A stretch of DNA of 22,913 nt from CAZWDO01 sp964632485 [NCBI: uncultured bacterium] (GTDB taxonomy: Bacteria > JAGOEH01): NCBI GenBank assembly GCA_964632485.1, contig CAZWDO010000021.1:31645-54557 (forward strand), written 5' to 3'. The notes under the pieces were generated by a model that saw nothing but the letters and a program-made list of their open reading frames with translations, was not told where the DNA came from and did no database searches. Below, piece after piece: positions 1 through 6,373 of the stretch (its first letter is position 1; each line of letters starts with the position of its first letter). The translations under genes and the position numbers were made by a program.

Positions 1-30
1 GCGTCATTCCTGCGGAGGCAGGAATCCATC
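1..30. repeat. Short palindromic intergenic repeat (first family)
   Basis: The arms ATTCCTGC (6-13) and GCAGGAAT (18-25) are perfectly complementary around a 4-base loop and are flanked by GTC and CCATC. It resembles the widespread GTCATTCC...GGAATCC intergenic repeat class. It may be cut by the window edge. It sits directly before a different palindrome family, so the two form a composite repeat cluster. Confidence 0.7.
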
Positions 31-40
31 TTTCACTACT

Positions 41-196
41 GGATGCCGGATCAAGTCCGGCATGACGGACGGTGTGACCCATGGATGCCGGATCAAGTCC
101 GGCATGACGGACGGTGGTGACCCATGGATGCCGCATCAAGTCCGGCATGACGACAGTGGTGACCCAAGGATGCCGGATCAAGTCCGGCATGACGGA
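41..196. repeat. Four tandem palindromic repeat units, 42-43 base period
   Basis: Units begin at 41, 83, 126 and 168. Each contains the hairpin ATGCCGGA-TCAAG-TCCGGCAT (43-63, 85-105, 128-148, 170-190), and the first three are followed by a GACGG..GGTGTGACCC-like linker. The third copy has one arm mismatch (C at 134) and a shortened linker. Arm and linker repeat together, so the unit was amplified as a whole. No gene overlaps this stretch. It is not a CRISPR array, because the linkers are themselves repeated. Confidence 0.9.
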
Positions 197-252
197 GCGA
201 AGTCTGATTGATTACTCCCAAAATATAGAGAATTAAATAAATCAATTTATAC

Positions 253-281
253 TTGACAATCGAAGAAATAACGATTATATT
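253..281 (+). promoter_or_regulatory. Sigma70-type promoter for the punA-apt operon
   Basis: A perfect -35 box TTGACA (253-258) is followed by a 17-base spacer and the -10 box TATATT (276-281). The surrounding DNA is AT-rich. Transcription would begin near 288, giving a leader of about 160 bases before the chosen start of the nucleoside phosphorylase at 449. It is the best-matching promoter in the window and the only one seen ahead of six co-directional genes. Confidence 0.75.
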
Positions 282-287
282 AGAAAA

Positions 288-448
288 AAGTTATCGTCAG
301 AACGAACATTGGCCAGTTGGGATGGTCTTTCCGGTATTTCCGAAAAGCGCCGAAGCGCTCGGAGAGAGGGTGTAAACGCTTCGAATTTTTACTGACGATC
401 GCTTCTTTAAAAAAGCTGAAAGAGGATGAAGGCACGCGAATAAAGGAC
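288..448 (+). promoter_or_regulatory. Possible structured 5' leader of the purine-salvage operon
   Basis: The gene-free stretch 1-448 holds repeats, a promoter and this leader. ATCGTCAG (293-300) is complementary to CTGACGAT (392-399) and would enclose smaller hairpins: GGCCA/TGGTC (311-315/323-327) and AGCGC-CGAA-GCGCT (346-359) with an outer CCG/CGG (340-342/360-362). CGAAGCG (351-357) could instead pair with CGCTTCG (377-383), so two exclusive folds are possible. I recognise no known riboswitch class. Whether the leader senses anything is unknown. An open frame from TTG 317 runs through it but has no ribosome binding site. Confidence 0.35.
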
Positions 449-1285
449 ATGAAAAAAACAGAAAATATCAAACAGATCAATGCGCCGTTAGCGGTTCATC
501 GTCAAGTGGAAAAGATCGCCCTGACAATCGAAAGGGAATGGGGTCCGGTACGGCCTGAGCGGGCCATTATAATGGGTTCGGGCTGGGGCCAGGCATTATC
601 GAACTGGCGGGATGAATTAAAAGCGATACCGTATTCACGAGCGGGATTTACTTCCACACGGGTAATAGGGCACGGGGAAACCCTTTATTATTCACCTAAA
701 TATCGAACGCTTATTTTTAGCGGCAGATTTCATTTATATACCGGAATCGATTCATGGCAGGCAGTTATGCCGGTATTAGTAGGCCATATACTGGGAATAG
801 GTACGCTGGTGTTAACGAACGCTGCCGGCGCGCTGGAAGCGGCCTTTCCCATCGGGAGCATCGTTTTTATTGAAGACCAGATCAACTTTACCCATTATAA
901 AATAGCTATTCCTGATTGGAAAACCGGAACGCCTTATCATGTTGAATGTTATGGTAGATTAGCAGGTTTTGTCCAGGCGGAGGGAATAGAAACCCGCCGG
1001 GGAGTCTATTGCGGTTTAGTAGGTCCGGCTTATGAAACTCCTGCAGAAGCCCGTTATTTTTACAGCATCGGCGCCCATTTAGTGGGAATGTCAAGCGTAC
1101 TGGAAGCAGAGGCCGCCGCTACTTTGGGAATACAAGTCATTGGATTATCGCTGGTGACTAATTATGTACCCATGTCGCGTAAAATCCCGGAAAAGCTGGA
1201 CCATCATGATGTTCTTGCAGTCGCCGGGCAAAAACTTACGGGGATGATTCTAAGTCTCCAAAATTATTTCCAAACCACCGACTAA
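449..1285 (+). CDS. punA: Purine nucleoside phosphorylase (trimeric type)
   Basis: Cleaves purine nucleosides with phosphate to free base and ribose 1-phosphate in the cytoplasm (purine salvage). From ATG 449 the product is 278 residues, the usual size for the trimeric PNP family. The frame is open back to a TTG at 317, but those residues lie outside the family length; ATG 449 has AAAGGA just upstream. Visible motifs are the phosphate loop MGSGWG (42-47), GRFHLYTG (92-99), TNAAGAL (123-129), GPAYETPAE (192-200), GMS (213-215) and SLVTN (234-238). E196 and N238 match the pair that gives 6-oxopurine (inosine, guanosine) preference in the human enzyme. GRFHLYTG has Thr where the family normally has Glu (GRxHxYEG). 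First gene of a six-gene run that ends in apt. Confidence 0.93.
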   Translation: MKKTENIKQINAPLAVHRQVEKIALTIEREWGPVRPERAIIMGSGWGQALSNWRDELKAIPYSRAGFTSTRVIGHGETLYYSPKYRTLIFSGRFHLYTGIDSWQAVMPVLVGHILGIGTLVLTNAAGALEAAFPIGSIVFIEDQINFTHYKIAIPDWKTGTPYHVECYGRLAGFVQAEGIETRRGVYCGLVGPAYETPAEARYFYSIGAHLVGMSSVLEAEAAATLGIQVIGLSLVTNYVPMSRKIPEKLDHHDVLAVAGQKLTGMILSLQNYFQTTD

Positions 1286-1294
1286 GGAGACCCT

Positions 1295-2329
1295 ATGCTA
1301 TTTTATTTTCTTTCACCGTCCGCCGCGCTCTACAAACAGGAAAAAAATCAAATTGCCTCCATTTTAGGAATTGAACCGACAGCCATCATCGAACTCAATG
1401 AAAAATTCGCTTATTTAAATATACTGAAGACAAGTCATTCAGAGACGGTGATTATATTCAGTCACAAAATATTTTTTTTAGCGACCGAACTCTGTCTGAT
1501 TGAACACCAACTCAGTCATGGGCAGATTCAATTCATCCTGTTCGAAGAGCCCAACGAGATAGCGGGAATGATTGAAAGGGTTATGGCCGCTCCCACCAGC
1601 GATGATAGCCAGACAATCGAGATTCCCAAGGAACTTTGGACATTATCATCGTTATGGAATCATTTGACCTATTATAAGACGGCCAATCTGATTGACGGAT
1701 TTATTCACAATATTAGTACTCCCATCACGGCTTTGTGCGGCCGGGTTGAGTTGGCCCGGATGACCCATCGCAATCTGGCCGATGACCCCAAATTTACGTT
1801 CGTAATTGAAAATTTGACCAATATGGTGAAAAACTTCCAATGGTATCAGGAGAACATCGAAACGCCAGACTATCAAAAAATATATGTTACTCAGATGCTT
1901 AACAATCTGATAGAAACACTCGGCTGCAATTTGACTTTTAAGCATAGAGTTCAACTTGAAATTAGTACCGAATCTGAATCCTGTACGCTAAACACCATAC
2001 CCAAATATTTCATTTTCTTAGTATTTTCAATGATAGAAAACATTTCAGATTATGTCCATGCGGAAAACACCTCGATTAAATTGCAAATTAATACGCGGAT
2101 GACCTCGGATTATATGCTCATGACATTCAGTTTTCCCAATATAATGGAATGCAATTTTGAGCAAATCGATATTGTTGAACCTGATCACCAAAAACGGTTT
2201 GGATTAAGTCTGGCTTATCTTAAATGGCATTATATCGTGCCGGAGCAGATTACGTTGATTTCGATGGTCGAGGAGAATCAGCGTTTGATAGAAATTGGAT
2301 TTCCGTTGAATCATCGGTACGGATTATAA
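1295..2329 (+). CDS. Degenerate histidine-kinase-like protein
   Basis: 344 residues, starting at ATG 1295 with AAGGAG at 1284-1289. The first 100 residues end in a stretch (QIQFILFEEPNEIAGMIERV) that could be a worn receiver-like fold. Residues 135-150 look like a kinase H-box, FIHNISTPITAL, with H138 as the possible phosphoacceptor. The C-terminal third resembles a HATPase domain: an N-box-like FSMIENISDYV and a late GLSLAYLKWHY resembling the second glycine box. The first glycine box (DxGxG) is not visible, so ATP binding is doubtful. There is no transmembrane segment and no response regulator beside it. It lies 9 bases after punA and 4 bases before the next gene. It may be a soluble kinase, an anti-sigma-like binder or a pseudokinase; the partner is unknown. 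Confidence 0.6.
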   Translation: MLFYFLSPSAALYKQEKNQIASILGIEPTAIIELNEKFAYLNILKTSHSETVIIFSHKIFFLATELCLIEHQLSHGQIQFILFEEPNEIAGMIERVMAAPTSDDSQTIEIPKELWTLSSLWNHLTYYKTANLIDGFIHNISTPITALCGRVELARMTHRNLADDPKFTFVIENLTNMVKNFQWYQENIETPDYQKIYVTQMLNNLIETLGCNLTFKHRVQLEISTESESCTLNTIPKYFIFLVFSMIENISDYVHAENTSIKLQINTRMTSDYMLMTFSFPNIMECNFEQIDIVEPDHQKRFGLSLAYLKWHYIVPEQITLISMVEENQRLIEIGFPLNHRYGL

Positions 2330-2333
2330 GCGC

Positions 2334-2936
2334 ATGTTAAGTTTTATTCGCCCACAATATGAGCGCTTTTTTGCGCCGATCGGCTTAATTTGCCAAAAAT
2401 TGGGATTTACCCCTAATTCGTTGACGATTATTGGCATCGTGATCGGCAGTATAGTAGTTTGGACCATTCCTCTGCACTGGTGGTTCACCACGATTCTGCT
2501 AATTCTAATTTCTGTTTTATTTGATGTTGCTGATGGGGCTACGGCGCGGGCTACAGGGAAGCACTCCCATTTGGGAGAACTTTTTGACCATTGCAGTGAC
2601 CGCTATGTTGAATTTTTTATTATCTGTGGGATCGCCCGGGAGGGAACGATTCCTGCCCAATGGCCGACATTTGTAATTTTTGGTATGGTAATGGCCAGCT
2701 ACGTCAGAGCCAAAGCCGAAGCAAATGACCCGCAGGGCGACTATAAATTCGGACTGGCTGAGCGGCAGGAAAAAATATTCATCCTAATCCTGGGTTTTTT
2801 TGGAGAAATGGTCTATTCCCCCATCAACTGGCTTCTCTATAGTATCCTGCTGGTGGGCGTCCTTTCTCATCTGACCGTCATTCAGCGGCTGGTTGTTGCT
2901 TACCAGCGCGCAAAAACTTTAGGCAAAAGGAATTGA
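2334..2936 (+). CDS. CDP-alcohol phosphatidyltransferase (possible phosphatidylinositol phosphate synthase)
   Basis: Membrane enzyme that transfers a phosphatidyl group from a CDP-lipid to an alcohol. The family signature D-x2-DG-x2-AR-x8-G-x3-D-x3-D is complete: D64, D67, G68, A71, R72, G81, D85 and D89. The four aspartates bind the metals and catalyse the reaction in this family. The 200 residues have several hydrophobic stretches (about 30-63 and 100-190). The N-terminal layout (IRPQYERFFAPIG, then GFTPNSLT) resembles actinobacterial phosphatidylinositol phosphate synthase, and an inositol phosphate synthase is encoded at 8968-10065, so inositol phosphate is a plausible acceptor (inference). 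Glycerol phosphate cannot be excluded. Start ATG 2334 is 4 bases after the previous stop. Confidence 0.88.
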   Translation: MLSFIRPQYERFFAPIGLICQKLGFTPNSLTIIGIVIGSIVVWTIPLHWWFTTILLILISVLFDVADGATARATGKHSHLGELFDHCSDRYVEFFIICGIAREGTIPAQWPTFVIFGMVMASYVRAKAEANDPQGDYKFGLAERQEKIFILILGFFGEMVYSPINWLLYSILLVGVLSHLTVIQRLVVAYQRAKTLGKRN

Positions 2937-2938
2937 GC

Positions 2939-3874
2939 ATGATACTCTGTATAGGAAATCCCGTTTACGATATGATTCAGACCCCTTTTATCAAAACCCC
3001 GGAGCGCATCCTCTCCGGCTGTAGCATCAATGCCGCGATCACCCTGGCTTATCAGGGCAGCCGCGCCATGGTCGTGGGTAACCTGGGCGCTGATTATGGA
3101 GAACACTGCTGCCAAACCCTTGAAAAACAAGCGATTGATTATCTACTAAACATTGAGGGCGCGACCGGAGGGTTCAATTTAGTTTATCAAACCATTACGC
3201 AACGAACGCTGGAAATATGGCAAACAGCCAATCCCATCACTCAATTTCCCGAACTGGACGAACCCTGCGAGATGATTTTATTGGGTCCGATTCTGGGAGA
3301 GATTTCACTTGAATGGGTAGAGGAAATCAAAACCCGTTTTCCACGAGTTCCCATCGCGCTAGATCCCCAGGGATTTCTGCGCCGCGGAGAAGGCAAGGCG
3401 ACCATTCATTATCGTCCCGACACGATTGAGCGACTTTTTTCACTCTGTGATATTATTAAGCCCAACGAGCTGGAAGCGGAAATCATTACCGGTATTGATC
3501 CCAAGCGGGAGCCGGCAAGGGCCATGGAAGCTCTAAAAGCGATGGCGCCTGAAACAGCCACGGTGATTATCACCCTAAGTGACTGCGGGGCAATAGCCAG
3601 TGAAAACAGCCACGACTGGTATATTCAGGCCTATCCGGCCAATGCGATCGATAGTACCGGTGTTGGCGACTCATTCATCGGTTCACTGCTTCATGCCCGC
3701 CGGTGTGGACTTCCCTTCCATCAGCAACTTTGCCGCGCTACAGCCGCTTCATCCTTCGTGATCGAACAAGTGGGACCCTGGTTCGAATTCCCTCCAACTT
3801 CTTTCGAAGTGCGCTGTTTGTGGCTGGAATCAAAACTTCAGGAGAAAATTCCTCATGAACTCATTAAAGTTTAA
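2939..3874 (+). CDS. PfkB-family carbohydrate/nucleoside kinase
   Basis: ATP-dependent kinase of the ribokinase (PfkB) family, 311 residues. The C-terminal signature DSTGVGDSF (238-246) contains the anion hole and catalytic base D244. KPNELE (175-180) is the usual nucleotide-domain marker, and the N-terminal GCSINAA corresponds to the substrate-side GGxxxNxA motif. ATG 2939 is chosen over in-frame TTG 2933 because AAAAGG (2925-2930) is 8 bases away. It overlaps the end of the phosphatidyltransferase region by only a few bases, so the pair is tightly coupled. The substrate cannot be read from sequence. Ribose or adenosine fits the purine genes; an inositol-type substrate fits the lipid gene, since some PfkB proteins are inositol kinases. 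Confidence 0.85.
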   Translation: MILCIGNPVYDMIQTPFIKTPERILSGCSINAAITLAYQGSRAMVVGNLGADYGEHCCQTLEKQAIDYLLNIEGATGGFNLVYQTITQRTLEIWQTANPITQFPELDEPCEMILLGPILGEISLEWVEEIKTRFPRVPIALDPQGFLRRGEGKATIHYRPDTIERLFSLCDIIKPNELEAEIITGIDPKREPARAMEALKAMAPETATVIITLSDCGAIASENSHDWYIQAYPANAIDSTGVGDSFIGSLLHARRCGLPFHQQLCRATAASSFVIEQVGPWFEFPPTSFEVRCLWLESKLQEKIPHELIKV

Positions 3875-4493
3875 ACCTTTACTCTTCATCTTGCTTTTAT
3901 GCGTTTGCGGGACTTCATCACTTGATTCGAAACTATCCTCTAAAATTGAAAACGATATTAAAATCGGCCAGGGGGAATTCAAAATCCGCCTAACGCAACT
4001 CTACCAGGAATTAAAGCAAAATCCACTTGACTCAAAAAGCTACAATAATTTGGGCGATCTTTACTTCAAGCGCGGGGATGAACCCACGGCCCAGCTCATG
4101 TTTGAATTCGCTCTGAAAATCGATTCAAATTACGTGAGCCCTCTGTTCAATCTAAGCATTATCAAAACGAAAGAGGGCAAACTGGACAGCGCGCAATTGC
4201 TGCTTGAAAAAATTTGCGCCCTGAAAAGCGACCATATCATGGCCCTGGCTAATTTAAGCCGGCTTCTCTACCAACAGCAACGGTTCGATGAAGCCCTGGA
4301 AAAAGGAATACTCGCTTACAATCTGGACCCTGAGAACTCGCAACTGGCCTATAATATGGGTGTGATTTATCAAGCGCTGGGCGATAACGGTCTCTCTCTG
4401 GAATTCTATCAAAAAGCATTGAATTTGAATCCCGCCAACTTGCAGGCGCAAGAGCGGTTAAACATCCTATTGCATCAAACCAACCCCAATTAA
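3855..4493 (+). CDS. Exported TPR-repeat protein
   Basis: 212 residues. Residues 8-18 are a hydrophobic signal segment (PLLFILLLCVC) that is followed by no clean lipobox, so it may be a signal peptide or a single anchor. Four TPR repeats can be placed at about 60-93, 94-127, 128-161 and 162-195. Landmarks are YNNLGDLYFKRGD, ALANLSRLLYQQQRFDEAL and AYNMGVIYQALGD, each followed by a DP/NP-type turn. TPRs bind proteins, so it is likely a periplasmic or membrane-side scaffold. The gene begins 20 bases inside the PfkB gene, with GGAG at 3841-3844 as its ribosome site, and ends 13 bases before apt. Its partner is unknown. Confidence 0.85.
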   Translation: MNSLKFKPLLFILLLCVCGTSSLDSKLSSKIENDIKIGQGEFKIRLTQLYQELKQNPLDSKSYNNLGDLYFKRGDEPTAQLMFEFALKIDSNYVSPLFNLSIIKTKEGKLDSAQLLLEKICALKSDHIMALANLSRLLYQQQRFDEALEKGILAYNLDPENSQLAYNMGVIYQALGDNGLSLEFYQKALNLNPANLQAQERLNILLHQTNPN

Positions 4494-4506
4494 AAAGGAA
4501 AATATT

Positions 4507-5040
4507 ATGTCTGATTACCTGAAGAATACAATTCGCACAATCCCTCATTGGCCTAAAGAGGGGGTGATGTTCCGCGATATAACGACTCTCATAAAAGATG
4601 ATAAGGCCTTTGGGCAGGTTATTCAAAAGCTGGAAGAGCGTTATGCGGGCGCGCGCATAGATAAAATTGCCGGCATCGAATCCCGCGGTTTCATTTTTGG
4701 CGCAGCTTTGGCTTTCGCGCTAAAAATCGGTTTTATCCCCATACGGAAAAAAGGGAAACTCCCGGCCGAAACACTCACCGAAGAATACGCGCTGGAATAT
4801 GGAACCGACCAAATCGAGATACATAAAGACGCCCTAACGCCCAACCAGCGCGTAGTTCTGGTAGATGATCTGATCGCTACCGGCGGGACGGCGCTGGCTT
4901 CCTGCCGTTTAATCGAACGTTTGGGCGGACAAATCGCCGAATGCGCTTTTGTTATTGATCTACCCGATTTGGGCGGCAGTTTAAAATTGATCGATGCAGG
5001 TTATCAAGTCCATTATTTTATCCAGTTCGAGGGCGACTAA
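4507..5040 (+). CDS. apt: Adenine phosphoribosyltransferase
   Basis: Converts adenine and PRPP to AMP in the cytoplasm. The 177 residues match the family length. The PRPP-binding motif VVLVDDLIATGGTA is at 116-129 (acidic pair D120/D121). IESRGFIFG (57-65), FIPIRKKGKLP (76-86) and the flexible-loop region EEYALEYG (92-99) are all typical of Apt. AAGGA lies 6 bases before ATG 4507. As last gene of the operon that begins with purine nucleoside phosphorylase, it completes a salvage set: PNP frees hypoxanthine and guanine, while Apt recovers adenine. No hypoxanthine-guanine phosphoribosyltransferase is visible in the window. Confidence 0.97.
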   Translation: MSDYLKNTIRTIPHWPKEGVMFRDITTLIKDDKAFGQVIQKLEERYAGARIDKIAGIESRGFIFGAALAFALKIGFIPIRKKGKLPAETLTEEYALEYGTDQIEIHKDALTPNQRVVLVDDLIATGGTALASCRLIERLGGQIAECAFVIDLPDLGGSLKLIDAGYQVHYFIQFEGD

Positions 5041-5063
5041 TTCCCCTGTTTCTTTGCAGGCTG

Positions 5064-5080
5064 ATGCTATTAGCATTTTT
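5064..5080 (+). terminator. Weak intrinsic terminator after apt
   Basis: ATGCT (5064-5068) and AGCAT (5072-5076) form a 5 bp stem with a 3-base loop, running into T5 (5076-5080). The stem is short and not GC-rich, so termination would be partial. It lies between two converging genes. Confidence 0.4.
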
Positions 5081-5116
5081 CCATCCGGATTGCTTACAAC
5101 GCTTGATCACGTCAGT

Positions 5117-5776
5117 TTAACGAAAAAATTTATTCAGTTCCATAGTGATGCGGGAAAACAAGCTCTGCCCTTTATAACGCACGAAATTCGGTCGTATCTC
5201 AATTTTGGCTTCAGCCAACTCATGCCATTGATGTTTAATCTCATGGATCGGTAAATAGCGGTTATCTCTGTCCTTAAAAACAAGATCGTGATAAACACTG
5301 ACAAGGGTCCATTCTGTATCAATTTTTACAAATGAACAGTATTGAATTATATCTGTTTGGTAGTTAAGTTTAACTTGCTGATAGTATGCGGGCAAGCCGG
5401 CGTAATTACAAAGAATCGTAAAAATATCCTCAAACTGGTCCTCAACTCCATACCCCCGCACCAGGATATGGTACGGATGGTCATCGACGATTGGCAGTTC
5501 CTTATTGATCTTAACATTTTCTCTAATATAATGGTAGAGACGGTCTATAATTTTATGCGGGTCCTTTTCATCCCCCACAATTGATAAAACGATATCCTGA
5601 TAATGATAGTCCCGGCAAATAAATTCCATCAATTTAACATACAACGGAATTTCTTTTTGAAAAACATTGTAATTTATTCCATAAGAATAGGTTACTTTTC
5701 GCGTTAATGCCGTAATGAGGGTGATACATAAAAGCGAAACGCCGATAATGATTGCGAAGCGATATTTTTTAATCAT
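5117..5776 (-). CDS. Membrane-anchored transglutaminase-like protein, catalytic residues missing
   Basis: 219 residues with an N-terminal hydrophobic anchor (about 7-25, FAIIIGVSLLCITLITAL). The core resembles the transglutaminase-like fold: HILVRGYGVEDQFEDIFTIL followed by NYAGLPAYYQQV corresponds to the G-x-C-x-D...GIPAR block, but Val stands where the nucleophilic Cys belongs. The following strand FVKIDTEWTLVSVYHD lacks the usual HxW...D residues. It is therefore probably an inactive binding or structural relative (inference). Start ATG 5776 has only a weak GAG upstream. It lies 153 bases downstream of rlpA and may be its last operon member. The assignment rests on a motif reading only. 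Confidence 0.5.
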   Translation of the reverse strand: MIKKYRFAIIIGVSLLCITLITALTRKVTYSYGINYNVFQKEIPLYVKLMEFICRDYHYQDIVLSIVGDEKDPHKIIDRLYHYIRENVKINKELPIVDDHPYHILVRGYGVEDQFEDIFTILCNYAGLPAYYQQVKLNYQTDIIQYCSFVKIDTEWTLVSVYHDLVFKDRDNRYLPIHEIKHQWHELAEAKIEIRPNFVRYKGQSLFSRITMELNKFFR

Positions 5777-5929
5777 ATTTTGGAACTCTTTTACATAACA
5801 GACAACGGGCTATAAAAACCATAGACTCGTCGGGAGAGAAGGGAACCATCCCCTGCAACAAGACGCCGAAAGAAACCGGCGGGTAGGATTTTTTTTCGTA
5901 GAATCAAGCGGCGCTGGCCGCGGCCGCGG
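5777..5929. other. GC-rich structured spacer, no gene
   Basis: Contains a 12 bp perfect palindrome CCGCGGCCGCGG (5918-5929) ending at the rlpA stop codon. It also has a GCGGC/GCCGC hairpin beside it, a CGCCG/CGGCG hairpin near 5863-5882, and a T8 run at about 5889-5896. No ORF or known RNA family was recognised. It may be a folded 3' region of rlpA or a leader of the next gene. Confidence 0.5.
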
Positions 5930-6373
5930 TTAAGGCACTACTTCAATTTTGACTTTAACTACGCCTTTTTCAAGTAAATCAATCCGCTTGGCCGCTTCGT
6001 AGGAAAGGTCAATAATACGGCCTTCAATAAAAGGTCCCCGATCATTTACAACGACCAGTACGACTTTATTGTTCTCCAGATTGGTAACTTTCAATTTAGT
6101 GAAAAAAGGCAGCGAACGATGAGCCGCAGTCATTTTATACATATCAAAAACTTCCCCGCTGGCTGTTTTTTTCCCATGATACTTAGTTCCATAATACGAA
6201 GCATACCCGGTTTGAGAAAATCCGATCGGTGTCTCCGGCGGGCGCGGGCCATCGGTCTCTACCCGGTACCGCGGGGATTTGGCGCATGTGACCAGCAAAA
6301 CCAGCATGCAGAGATTAAAAATTTTCCGTAAATCAAGGCGCCAGATATTTACTAAAAATTTCATTGGGTGCAT
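5930..6373 (-). CDS. rlpA: RlpA-like lipoprotein with double-psi beta-barrel
   Basis: 147 residues. A lipobox LVTC makes C30 the likely lipidated residue, so the protein should be anchored in an envelope membrane. The barrel spans about 55-146: GYASYYGTKYHGKKTASGE, then HRSLPFFTKLKVTN and VVNDRGPF. E74 and D111 are at positions matching the acidic pair of lytic transglycosylase RlpA, which cuts naked glycan strands at division sites. There is no SPOR domain, so septal targeting would need another route. Perfect GGAGGT (plus-strand 6379-6384) precedes ATG 6373 by 5 bases. The start lies 41 bases inside ctpA, so the two are translationally linked. Confidence 0.88.
   Translation of the reverse strand: MHPMKFLVNIWRLDLRKIFNLCMLVLLVTCAKSPRYRVETDGPRPPETPIGFSQTGYASYYGTKYHGKKTASGEVFDMYKMTAAHRSLPFFTKLKVTNLENNKVVLVVVNDRGPFIEGRIIDLSYEAAKRIDLLEKGVVKVKIEVVP

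Noticed and set aside
41-196. CRISPR array
   Set aside because: The spacers between palindromes are themselves near-identical and short, and no cas genes are present.
317-448. N-terminal extension of the nucleoside phosphorylase from TTG 317
   Set aside because: No ribosome site, the residues do not fit the family, and the length from 449 matches it. The region reads better as an RNA leader.
5821-5900. Known riboswitch (cyclic-di-nucleotide or glycine type)
   Set aside because: Hairpins and a T run are present, but I could match no conserved core; this needs a covariance-model search.
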